A stretch of DNA of 12,959 bases from Rodentolepis nana (Eukaryota > Platyhelminthes > Cestoda > Cyclophyllidea > Hymenolepididae), in assembly GCA_900617975.1 (NCBI GenBank), contig UZAE01013854.1, positions 1 through 12,959 on the forward strand. The letters run 5' to 3'. Position numbers and translations under genes: made by a program. Under the pieces are notes generated by a model. That model did no database searches. It was given only the letters and a program-made list of their open reading frames with translations, and was not told the origin of the DNA. This document shows, in pieces, positions 1-11,200 of the stretch (positions are counted from its first letter, which is position 1; every line of letters starts with the position of its first letter).

Positions 1-226
1 GGGGGGGGTAGGACAGAAGAGTATTTCAAAAAATGACGTAAGAGACAAACATAAAAGTAGAAAAAATGGTGAGGTGAGTACTGCGGAAGTAGTCGAATAT
101 GGCATACAGTGGGGTGATGGTAGTTTGAAGTGAGAAGTCAACTGCCAGTTAATAGACTTTTTGCCGTATGAGTATACGTTGCCCAGGGTGCACCACGTGG
201 AGGTAAGTCTATCGCACACCCCATTT
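1..226 (+). repeat. Upstream direct repeat, copy A
   Basis: Similar to 649-845 in the same orientation. The best part is 75-165, sharing TGAGTACTG, GTCGAATATG, GTAGTTTGAAG, AGAAGTCAA and TGCCAGTTAAT in order with short gaps, about four bases in five identical by eye. Weaker similarity runs from the window start (GGACAG...AAGAG) to ACCCCATTT at 218-226. The copy may extend beyond the window on the left. No protein is encoded. Confidence 0.75.
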
Positions 227-648
227 AAGAATATATAATGCTCCTCGTTTAAAATGAAATTATGGGCGATATAACAAACTTGTTACAAACAAAACCTACA
301 AATGGACATTGGTAATTTATAATAAGTACGGAGCTCAACAATTTAATGGCCTTTTATAAAGCAGGAGTATTTGCGGTTCAAATCTCATTGCTGCAAATGC
401 ACTTTCGAATTTCCATTCATATTGTATTTACAGATAAGAAAACTTGTCTAACTAGGCGTTAAATCCAATTTTTTATGATAAAATTAAAAATATATATCTT
501 TTATTACCATCTTTGGATTCCAGCCGTAGTATTAAATGGAAGCTTATTATAATGTGCAAAAAGTTATATTTTTCAGTCATTTTGATATTTATCATTTACC
601 CTTTAGCTAACTTCGGGCTTCAAAGTAGGGCGAAACATTAAAGTGGGA

Positions 649-845
649 AAAATTGGACAGGGGGAAGAAGAGCAATTCACAGATCTAAAAGAGACAGATC
701 GACACTAAGGCAGAGAGAAGGCTAGATGAGTACTGTGAAGAGGTCGAATATGACATACCATGGGGTCATAGTAGTTTGAAGTCAGAAGTCAATTGCCAGT
801 TAATGGGATTTTTGTCATATAATATTTGCCAAATATACCCCATTT
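649..845 (+). repeat. Upstream direct repeat, copy B
   Basis: Second copy of the element at 1-226; clear from 727 to about 815, and ending in the same ACCCCATTT at 837-845. The two copies are some 420 bp apart. They could be two dispersed repeats or the two ends of a very small retroelement; nothing between them (227-648) looks coding. Confidence 0.75.
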
Positions 846-1875
846 CATGTGCCTAGCTCAGGTAAAATGTAATTTGAAACTGCTATAGCTTCAAAGGCTA
901 CAGTATCTCAGTTCCAACTAAGGATGATGTGAAGGATTTATAACTATTATGTTCATTTATTTTACGAATATCTTTAATTATTTAAATATTTACATATTTT
1001 GCTCATTATTGTACCGAAAATTATTCGAGTGATGATCTAATTTGCCCAGTGTGCTTGTGAATGTTCAATAATTGGGGAATCAGCACATGTTAGATGAATC
1101 TTTCAAGTTTATCTCGAGCGCAAAGAAAACGTTTGAGTGCTGAAACGGTTGACTTTCCGAAATAATTTTATATTTTCCCTGTAATATTGACATTTCTCTT
1201 TAGCAATTAATAATTAAAATTATCAAAATCTACCTTGTTGTGAAAAACAATATTTGTTCAAATAACAAGAATATCAGCTGGCTGATTACATCCATAATTC
1301 TAACAATACTTGCAGTATTCATTTTCATATCAATCTACCTTTTTTGCTGGATCACGAATTAGGGCTGCCATAATTATTAACGGTATAATGACCTATGGTA
1401 AAAGGAAGTTTAATAAATTTAATGTATGTTTTTATTTATTATGAAATAATCACATCTTTTACCTTCTTACAGCCCAAATATTCTATTTGTATCCCTAATT
1501 ACCTTGATGAATTAATAACAGTTTCTAAGAATTGAATTATTATCTTTTAATAAAGTTGTCTATTTCTTAACTTGAAAACACTTTTAATGATTATTTTAGG
1601 GTTTTCATAACTTCGTTTTTATTAACCACAGGTGCATAACATTAAAAGATCAGCCAATTTCGTATTCATTTGCAAGCGTTTACTTTGACTTTCTTTGCCA
1701 GTTTATTTTTATTTAAGCCACCATTGAATCTCATTTACCACAATCTTAATTTGAATTTGTTTTCTTATTTAATTTTTTTGATATGAAAACTTAAATGAAG
1801 CAGTAGCCTTTTTGAATTGTTTTTAGGTTTATTTTCGTAGAAATTCATATATATTTATATTGGAATAATTTGGCC
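846..1875 (+). other. Non-coding AT-rich DNA upstream of the RECQL4 start
   Basis: No open frame, tRNA or other RNA is recognisable. It should contain the promoter and 5' untranslated region, but I can point to no convincing core promoter element. The A/T-only patch at 1849-1860 lies 16 bases before the ATG and is too close to be the TATA box for it. Possible splice acceptors are at 1825-1826 (TGTTTTTAG) and 1839-1840 (TTTTCGTAG). Confidence 0.6.
1811..1840 (+). promoter_or_regulatory. Candidate splice acceptors upstream of the start codon
   Basis: Two pyrimidine-rich tracts end in AG, at 1826 and 1840, 36-50 bases before the ATG. They could receive a cis-spliced upstream exon or, if this is a flatworm, a trans-spliced leader. 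The sequence alone cannot tell which, or whether either is used. Confidence 0.35.
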
Positions 1876-2233
1876 ATGGCTGAACCAAATCCATGGGACG
1901 AAATGCCCGTCAATACAAAGCTAAAACTTAAGGAGCCTCAAGAAATAAAATCCCAACTTTCTCTGTTTTCTCGACTTAAGACTAAAATGCTCTCTTCGAA
2001 TAATATTCTTCCAATGTTGCCAAAATTGACCAAACAACAATCCTCTTTGCTCTCAAAGTTTTCTAATGATGATGGAGTAGGGCCAATACAAGTTTCGTCC
2101 TTAACGTCACCCTGTTCGGTACATACCTTGGATAGTGAATCTAAGGAAAACATTTCATTTGTTTCTACTGAACCTGACATTGTTTCGTTCTCCGAATTAA
2201 CTTATGAAGAACAGAATAAATCGGTGAAATCAA
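1876..2233 (+). CDS. RECQL4: RECQL4 exon 1 in this window: N-terminal disordered region, residues 1-119
   Basis: The chosen start is the ATG at 1876 in a strong Kozak-like context (GGCCATGG: G at -3 and at +4). The protein opens [20 protein letters not shown] and continues as a Ser/Thr/Lys-rich low-complexity chain. The Trp followed by KLKLKE faintly recalls the WG...HLN...KLK stretch that lies after the Sld2-like helix in vertebrate RECQL4, so a more upstream coding exon is possible. The reading frame stays open back to 1807, where it is limited by a TAG at 1804-1806. The exon ends with one base of a split codon (phase 1) before GTAAAA. Residue conservation is weak here, and the assignment rests on continuity with the following exons. 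Confidence 0.75.
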
Positions 2234-5200
2234 GTAAAATATTATTATTGATTATTTACCTTTTTCTAGCGTCAAAATTTACAATGCCTATGCGTCCCAG
2301 TTTAGTTAAGCCTAAGTCAAGTTCCCGTGCTATCAAGAAATCGGGTTCATTTTTATCAAACCAATTTCGGGATTTGGCAGATCTTGATACCAAGCCCACA
2401 GGTTCATTTCTGTTCCTTTAGTATACGTGGTCCGTTTAGGTAATGAAACGACGCCCTTTGCGAATCAGTCTGATTATGGCACAACTAAGGTTTTGGATGG
2501 TTTAACACAGCCTCTTTTAAAAGAGACTTCATCCTTTTATATTTCATCACAAGATTCTTTTGATAACATCGTCCCAACTTCTTGTAATCCTGCGCCAACA
2601 ATTAACCACTTGTCTGAAAAATCATCAGCGTTGATTTCTGCACCTTCTTTGGACCAATCATCAGGTTGCTCAGTTCAACCAATGGAGAAGTCCGGTTCCT
2701 CTTTTCTATTGCCAAGTTCTTCAAGTTGCCATGGGAAGAGATCCCGTCCAACCCCCACGGGTAATTATCTGAAGCTCAATCTTCGCAAGAAATGTTTCAG
2801 CCGTGGTGGAAGTAGACGTCAAGCTCGAAGTCGATTTGCAGTGCGAAATGCCAAATACGCAGCTAAGTTTGGCAATTGGAAGAAAGGAGGTGGAAAGTTT
2901 GTTGCCAAGAGTGGTCGGAAGGCGTGTGGGACATGTTTTAAATGCGGCCAGGAGGGCCACTGGGTAAACAAATGCCCCAAAGTCATATATGGAATGTCCG
3001 CTTCCAAACCCTCTACTCAGGAGATTGAAGAGATGGATCCGGATTATAGTCATGCAGAATGGCGCATCACTGATGTTGATGAACTCAACGTTCAGTTTCC
3101 CAATGGGCCTCAGTTGGCAGATCTTTTAAATTATAGTTGTCCTTCCACGAATATGCAACTCTCTCCAATACTAGGTGATGGCGCTTTTGAGATTGAAAAA
3201 GTTAGGGAATATATGACTGAACTTTTGAGTGAGATGTGTATCGATTCATTTCGACCAGGTCAAGAGCGTGTTATATGGAGATTATTAGGAGGAAAATCAA
3301 CCCTTCTTATCTTACCGACTGCAGGTGGAAAGTCCCTGTGTTATCAAATTCCTGCTGCCGTATACCAAGTAAGTACTTTCTCTTAGGGACTAACAGTGAG
3401 TTGTTTATGTTCGAGTTTTTTTCGAATTTTGACATCTTTTTAGCATTAAACCTACTTAACAAGAAGTCCCTGTTTGTCTAATCAATGCGCTTTAATTTAT
3501 CCGTAATTTAATATTATTTGACGTACGCATACTATCTAAGTGGAGCAAATATTTGGTAGTTGGTGTGTTAGTATGAATACAAGATTTATAATCCTGCATC
3601 CGGATATACAAGATCACCACTGAAGCATTGAATCTCACGTGTCTTATTCTTTGTAATAAGTGTTATCAAGTTGCTTCTGAGCGTTTCCGTTGTAGAAATT
3701 TTGCCCAAACTCAATAGCTCTGGTCATATCACCACTTATATCCCTCATGCAAGATCAAATTCTCTCTTCCTTCTCCCCAATTCGCGGTGCCTATTTGAGT
3801 TCAAGTCAAACTAAGGACGAGAAGGAGGTCATTCTTCAAGCGATCAAGGCTGGTCAATATGCCTACGTATTAATGTCACCGGAAGCACTTGTTGAAACGG
3901 ATTGGATCCTACGAAAGAATTGCCTCCCGCCGATTAGTTTTGTTTGTGTAGATGAGGCCCACTGTTTGGCTGATTGGTCACATCATTTCCGACCCTCCTA
4001 TCTGCAGATTTGCAACCTTCTTAGAACTCGACTTGGAATCACTCGATTTCTAGGTACCTTTATATACATTTTTATCTATAAATCTTCTAGATGCTTTATA
4101 AGTGTACCGAGTCATCGACTTACTACGAAATTCAGAAAGCATTTACACGAAGGCAAGGCTACTTGGGGTAGTATATTCTCCGGCCGATAAATGATAATGA
4201 CCATTTATAACCTTACTTTCAGTCAATCCCCGTGTACAGAATTTTGTTACTTGTAGTGGATCTCCTTCATTTCAGTGCATTTCTTGCTTTTCTTAGGGTT
4301 TTGCGTCGCTAGAATAGACTAATTACTATTACTACTACTCTTTTCTCGATGACCTTTCGCGTGGACCTGTCGTGTATTTAATTTTGCTCTGACTTATTTG
4401 ATAAATTTGTAATCACCAAGCGAAATGAAATTACACTCATCTGGTTTTCTTTGTATCATTATTGGAGGCAGTCTAGTAATTTGTGGTTTGGTTTGTAAAC
4501 TTCCTTTTTGTATTCGGGAAAATGATGGCAAATGCCGCGGAGTTTTCATGCACACTTTTGGCTACTCATTGCGTTATCATGTTAAGAACATGATAGGAGA
4601 GTGGGAGACAAATTAACTTATGATTTCACGACTTTGAGTCTGTAGTTGATCAGTGAATATATTTCTTTATCTGACCTTACTAATGCTTCCTTTCGTTAGG
4701 ACTTTCTGCAACTTGTACACCTTTAACAATCAGGAATATATGCTCCAATCTGGGCATCGGCGAGGCCATCAAACTGGATGCTAAATGTAACAGCGAAGAA
4801 GTATTAAGTTCCTTTGAACCAGCCGGTGGTTATCTTCAGCCCATATCCTGCCCTATTCCTAGCAATCTTTTGGTTACGGCTTCAATGGACCATAACAGAG
4901 ATGAAGCTCTAATTAAAATGCTTCAAAGACCACCATTCTCCGAACAGTTGTCTATTTTAGTCTACGCTGCAACTCGAGATCTCACAGAACGCTTGGCTGG
5001 TTACATTCGAACTTATTTGCAAGACGTGAAGGAAAAGGTGACCTTTTCACCCTAACAAATAGAATTACTTAAATACTGTATGGGTAGTGTTAATATTAGC
5101 CTTTATTTACAGATAGGTAGACGTACTGTTAGTTGGAATACAGCGGTATACCATGCTGGTCTTCCTTCAAAGGTACGTGACCGAGTCCAAAAGCGTTTTA

Positions 5201-8200
5201 TGTCAGGAAAAATTCGTGTTCTCGTGGCAACTTCAGCTTTTGGTATGGGATTGAACAAGCAGGATTTACAGGCGGTCATTCACTACTCCCTTCCAAAGTC
5301 ATTTGAGAATTATATTCAGGTATGGCATTGATGAAAGTCGCCTCCAATTTAAAATCTCTAAATGATGTGGATGGCTTATTTCGCAAAATAATCTCGTTAG
5401 ATAAGAATAACTATTTTTTATCCAAAAAGAAAAGAAAAGGAAGTTTTTCCCTTATTCCTTGATTACTATTCAGTTCGGAATTTGTTCCTATTGGGGAGTA
5501 ACAGCAATTAAATTTATGACATTTTGTATTATGGTGAAACTAACATTCTCGCAATTGTTTGAGGTGTTCTACACTTTATTTGGAAAATATTCTCCCTAGA
5601 ATAAATTTCAAGGCTCTGAATGCGTGATTACTTCCATCGCATCAACTTTTTATGTTTCCTTACCTTAACCTATTAAGCATTTGCATCTGTTAAAAATCCC
5701 CATTCAATGTGTTCCTTAGTGTATTCGTGGTCCCAAATTGGGCGTATTCCTCAAATCTTGATACAATAAGCACAATACGTTTTTAGTTCGAGTCTTTTCG
5801 AATTCGACGAGAAAAGAGGGGAGACTTCGTTGGCTCTTGAGGAAACTGGGTTCTGTCGAATGTAAACGTAAATTAAAGTTCTGCAAACTCTGTTTCTATG
5901 AAGGCTTTAAGGTTATTGAAGAAGCTTTCGATCAGAACGCCTTGCTTACAAACAATCGCTTTAGCTGCGACAAATCAGTAATCAAGAATGGCTAGGACTT
6001 ATATGATTTTGGATTGTGATAACTTTAACTTCGTTAGCTAACAGATTAACATTTCAGATGTCTTATTTTCATTTATGAAATTCAAGGAGGCTCTTGGTTG
6101 CCACTATGGACTCATCTCACTCATGAATTAGCTCTTCTTGATTCAGTCATCACATTCACGCGTCTGGTGTTCAAAATATTTTCATCTATGTCTCGATCCA
6201 CACTATTTATTCCACATTCGATTCCTTATCCAGAGCAGAAATCATCACCTTATCTACGCTGACGAGGTCGGCATTTCCCTCATCAATTTCCTTTCAAGCA
6301 GAATCGGTTCGAGCGGTAGACAGTGGCGATAGATTGGATGCAAAAAGTTTGCTATCCACAGGTGTCATTACTCCCAAGTTGTCCACCCAAAAGCATGATC
6401 AAGATTATCAAGTCTTATCAAATTCACCTGGATATTAATACCTCAATAAAAGTATATGCAGCAGGTTCAATTTAGCCTGCTTGTTCTGCACTGGCTCTGT
6501 CAATTTGGTCCTTTAGACCTGTTCGTAAGTACCATCCTTAATTGGGTACATTCACCAGCACGTCGGAACTAATGATCCCGTGTTAAAATGAAGTGTTTCA
6601 AGAAGCTCCTTGTCTACTTAATCGCTGAGGGGGGGGGGGGGGATAAAACAAATGAGTTCTCATCCAATTTTCCTCTTAACCGGCAATTACCACTAGCAGC
6701 TCTCCTTCTATATCAGACGAACGAAGAGTTCTTATACCTTTTTCCTTTTTAAAATGGCCTGTATAGTTGATTTCAGACAATTCGATGGTCTTTATGGAAG
6801 ACGAAACGCATCTCCCCTTATTTGATTCTGTTCACAAACTTCAAATAACTGCAGGAGATATTAACTATGCGATAGCCACAGATTTTGCGCTGCAGAAGCC
6901 CATATCATGCGTTTGTACATGATGGTGTAAATCAAATCAAGAGTGATTTCCAACAATTTTATGTACAATGGGATGACCCGTCTACTATTAATTCTTTGAA
7001 CACGCACTTAGCATGCTTTATTCTATAGCAGTCATCCGAGTGTTGGCTGAATGAAATCTATCGCAAGAAGGTTTGTCTGGGGGTAGACAACCACATCAGT
7101 TTTTTAAAAAATTCTTAATGTAGACATGCGGCTAAGCTTCCTCCACACCATCAACATTGCCCGTGCTCTAAGATTTTGATTTTGCTGGATCTGTCAATGA
7201 GCTTTCATATCTTGTAGTAGATTCGCACTCAAAGTGGCCCGAAATTATTTCACCAAAGTCTACCACTATGTTTCTTGATAGCCTTCGCTATGTATTTTCA
7301 AATTGTGGGCCTACAGAGGCTATTGTAACCAACAACGATACTCGATTCCCTTTCGCTCCTTTTTAATACTTCTGTCGGCGTCTATTCCCTGTCTTATCAT
7401 CTTTAGTCAAATGATAAGGTAGTGATTCGTTTGCAACCTGAAGTAAACACTTTAGAAGTCATATGAAATGGGAAAGGCAGACGAGATTCCCTATGCTCAC
7501 TCCTTTCATTGAATTGAATGACGTTACATCCGATGCTAAATGACTGATGTCCTGTACAAACTCTCGATGATCCACAGTGATCTACTTCCATGGGATTCAA
7601 CTTTCCCTCTTTAATCTCCATGTATCGGTAAGACTCTTGAAGCAGTACAACAGTTTAAATTGATGTCTGTCGGCCGAATGACACATGGGTAGTGGGATAT
7701 TGTGTAGTAAATCTTGATGGCCAACATTTGCTGTCATTGAAATCATCTCTCCTACGTGGAGCAAATTCATTGAAACTATCAAAGGGTCTTTTGGATATCA
7801 TCTTGGATGTTTTTGCCCCCCCCCCGCCCCACTTCCCCCACCTCATGCAAATAATAGAACTCAGGAAATTCATCCAAAAAGTTAACAAAACCCTCTCTTA
7901 CAATTTCACAGGGATCTCCTAAGAGGATTCTCGATAAAAAATAACTGAAACTTAAAGGAGCAGTTAGGAATCTAGGCGTGTAAATAGCTGATTGTGGTTT
8001 TCATAGCCTGAAACATTAAGAGATTTCGATGTGACTCTATTTTATAGAAAATGCAGCAAGCGAGATCTAAAAATGGGCATTGATTTAAAGACAGATGAGG
8101 CAAGTTAGTATGTATGGGTGTTTGCGTAAGGAGTTCGAAAGGTAGAGCAATGTACCGGAAAGTATGAAAGGTTGCAAGAGTTGGGGGCAATCGACCATCC

Positions 8201-11200
8201 TGTCACAATGATCACTATCTTCTCCCGTAGGAGATCGTGTGCTTGAGTAATTGGGTCATTGCGCACGGGTAGGTGCCTCTGCATTGGCTCCTATGATTAT
8301 TGTTTTCAATTCTTAGGTTGCAACGCGCTTTACAGTTTGTATAAACCATTTGCAAATGTTAATGCTTTATCAGCGACCATCAATCATGACTAACGCAAAA
8401 TTGAATGGGCACTAGTTTTTAATTAGCTTGTATTTCCATGGTGGCGTAATTGAATTACAATTCCTGGGATATGGCATACGTGTACTATCATTATCTCACG
8501 TTCGTAGAACATATTAATAACTATAGTTTGCAAATCCATCTTTCAAACTTTAGCCTTTCCTTTTTTGTGAATCTTTACTTTAAATCTATGCGCCCGGTCT
8601 CATTGTTTTGAAAGGGAGAAAATTAAAGCTATAAATGTTGATGTAATTGTTTGGAAATATCTATGAAATTACCCTTCTCTCCCTTATTTGTTATCTACAA
8701 ATTTTAAACGGAGTTTGGGCGAGTTCTAGATACTGTCTAACTAAACGCTCGCCACTAATAAAGTGGATGGCCAATCTCTTAATCCCCCCCCCCCCCCCAA
8801 CTGATCAAACGGCCTCACATATCTAGCACAACAATTAACTAAAAAATCTTGAAGTCCGACTCGTAACAGGCACCCCAGAGTGCACTAGTGTCATTGCCAA
8901 GTCTGCTCATGCACCCGAATGTCTCTGTTTTATTCAACAGCACCCTTTCTCCAATGTAAGCAGACCAGATCCTCTGCATTCCACCTTCACAAACGCAATT
9001 TCTATCTCCTAACTTCTTAGGGCTTTTATTGCCCTATTGAAGCTCTCCAATCAACCATCTCTCTATTTTACCACTTGACAAAGAATTGTACAAGGTGGAA
9101 GATATAGCTTTAAGAACAGCTAGAGGAAAAGGCATACTTTTGTTGCTATAACAGCCAATTCACAAAGTAAAAGTGAACAACCTGATTCATCCAGGTTTCC
9201 CGATTTCGATTTCTGTTTCTGAATTAGTTTAATCATCCATTTTTTCAAGTCCTTTCTCGTGTTTAAAATTGATTGACGTTGCTATGAGTAGTAAGTATAA
9301 TAACAGGGTTGATGCATGTATATTGAGCACAGTTATGGACAATCATCGTTGTCCTCACAATGTGATGGGTTATTGGAGTAGATGTTTGATAATACATCGG
9401 TTTCGGAATTTCCGCACTGTGACTCGTTTTTTACTGCTTTTGTGCCTGTTGAGCAATAATTAACTCGCTATTTCCTACACTTGCAGGAAATCGGTCGAGT
9501 AGGTCGGAATGGACAGCAGTCCTACTGCCACACATTTCTTCCTCCTGGTTTCTCTTCTCAGTCAGAGGATGCCGATGAAGACGGTGAACCCGTAATAACT
9601 CCCGAGGAGTCTCGTGAGGCCAATGAGCTACGTCGCCACATATTCGCAAACCACATTGACACAGTGCAACTCAAACGCCTCCTCAACCTAATTGCTGGAA
9701 GGCGGAGTCGAGTGGTTGCATTGGATCCTGATCAGATCGCTGAGGAGCTTGATATTAAACCTGAGAGTCTGGCCACTCTGATTACCTACATGCATCTTCG
9801 TGCGGATATGCAACCGTTGGTATCGATTCTACCGTCGTGGCCTGCAGTAAGCTTTTCGTTCGTCCAATTCGTTTTGCTTCCAGCAGTCGAGAAGATTAAA
9901 TTGTACTCTGTCTCGGTTTAGTTATTTTCCACTCGAGTTCAGTTTCCAAAGATAAAGAAGCTAAAGTAATTCTAATCCCAAGTAAACTTGCTTTCAATAC
10001 TCCACCGAATTACCCTGATAATCCCTTCCCTCCCCCTTCGAATTTATGTTCTTCCCAAACATAACAGACAACAGCATCCTTTCCAGGGTGATAAGACCAA
10101 GAATTATGTGGGATTACGGGTTTATTCTATAACTGACAATGATTGGGAGAAGAAGGCAGGAAGGAGTTGAAGGAGGAGACGTCAGTATGATGTGATGACA
10201 ATCCGGATTGTGAAGAACAGGAGAAATTTTGTACATCAGAACAGTTGGTAGATTTCGCTTTCTTCGTTCTATGATAGGGTTAGGGTTAAGGTGTGCACGG
10301 AGACTGAACTGATGACGCAGATCGAATAAGAGATATTCAATTTTGATAAATGTAAAAGACTTAAAGTATATCTAACGTTATTCTTATTGTGATAGAATGA
10401 GTTGCGATATCCATGAATCCACACCGTGTGATAGTGGCTAATTCTCAAATGCCATTATAAGCTAATGTTTCCTCAATTTTGCCTACCCATTGTTATATAC
10501 AACCACTGCTTTTATAGCCTTGCTTGAAAGGATTAATGTTTTCTTGTTTTTCTTTTCTATCAATAGAAAGTCACCTTCAGTTGTTACGGTGGCCCACTTG
10601 AACTGGCCCGTGTCTCCACTAAATGCCTTGCCATGTCAGCGTGGTTAGGTCACCTAAAATCCCAAGCCATTCCCGGCACTCCCTTCCCTTCTCCCACTTT
10701 GCGGGAAGTGACCATTGATCTGTCCCTGTTGTGCAATAACTGGGGATGGAAACCGGATTCCGTGTTACGCGAACTTCGTTCTTTTGAATGGGATACCACG
10801 GGGCCCTCTGGAGCACCACGACGTAGTGGGGTCAGCGTTTCTCTTGTGGGGTCTACGCGAGCAACCTGGTTGTGGGTTCATCCCCTTCCTACTGGCTCTT
10901 CTTTATCTGAGAGACTCGACGCTGAGGTTGTCTACTTGAGACACAGGTTAGGTGAAGTGGAACGAGCTGGTTTGCGTAGTCTTGCTCAATTGCAGTCTGC
11001 TATTGCTCTTGTCGCAGCTCGATGCATTGATGATATTGACTTTGAGGATGAGCATGTTAAGAGTAAATCAGATCAACTTCATTCTCGTGTGGAGGCACAT
11101 TTCTGTGAGACGATTGATGAAGAAGCCGTAATGGCTTCTTGGCCGAGGCCTATTACTAAAGAAAAAGTAAGTTTTACTCTGTTCTTATTTTTACCGTTTA

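Larger units (their letters stand above)
5320..9486 (+). other. RECQL4 intron 6, 4167 bp, phase 0, with retroelement fossil
   Basis: Donor CAG|GTATGG, acceptor CTACACTTGCAG|GAAATC. This intron falls inside motif VI. Translation without splicing stops four codons later (TGA at 5332). From about 6794 to 7850 it holds the decayed pol gene of a Ty3/gypsy element (separate entry). 5320-6790 and 7860-9486 have no gene I can recognise; short open frames there (for example 6138-6332 and 9269-9463) look random. Three long homopolymer runs lie inside: G14 at 6629, C10 at 7816 and C15 at 8784. Confidence 0.92.

Noticed and set aside
1849..1860. TATA-like ATATATTTATAT
   Set aside because: Only 16 bases before the start codon, so it would lie in the 5' untranslated region; in AT-rich DNA such strings are common.
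2402..2421. 20-base intron ending at the earlier AG (2420-2421)
   Set aside because: It keeps the frame but is shorter than any intron the spliceosome is known to handle in animals; the 38-base form using the AG at 2438-2439 is preferred.
2721..3053. 110-codon minus-strand open frame
   Set aside because: Antisense shadow of the zinc-knuckle exon; the plus strand carries clear conserved motifs.
3236..3481. 81-codon open frame overlapping exon 3
   Set aside because: It lies in another frame over motifs 0 and I and the intron, with no recognisable content; a shadow of the real exon.
4054..4190. Open frame continuing past exon 4
   Set aside because: RecQ similarity stops exactly at the GT at 4054 and resumes with FLGLSAT after 4700; the extra codons are intron read-through.
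7692..7922. 76-codon plus-strand open frame as an independent gene
   Set aside because: It starts at GTG, ends in a C-homopolymer region and is better explained as the tail of the retroelement integrase remnant.
9431..9649. 72-codon minus-strand open frame
   Set aside because: Antisense to the exon with motif VI; no similarity recognised.
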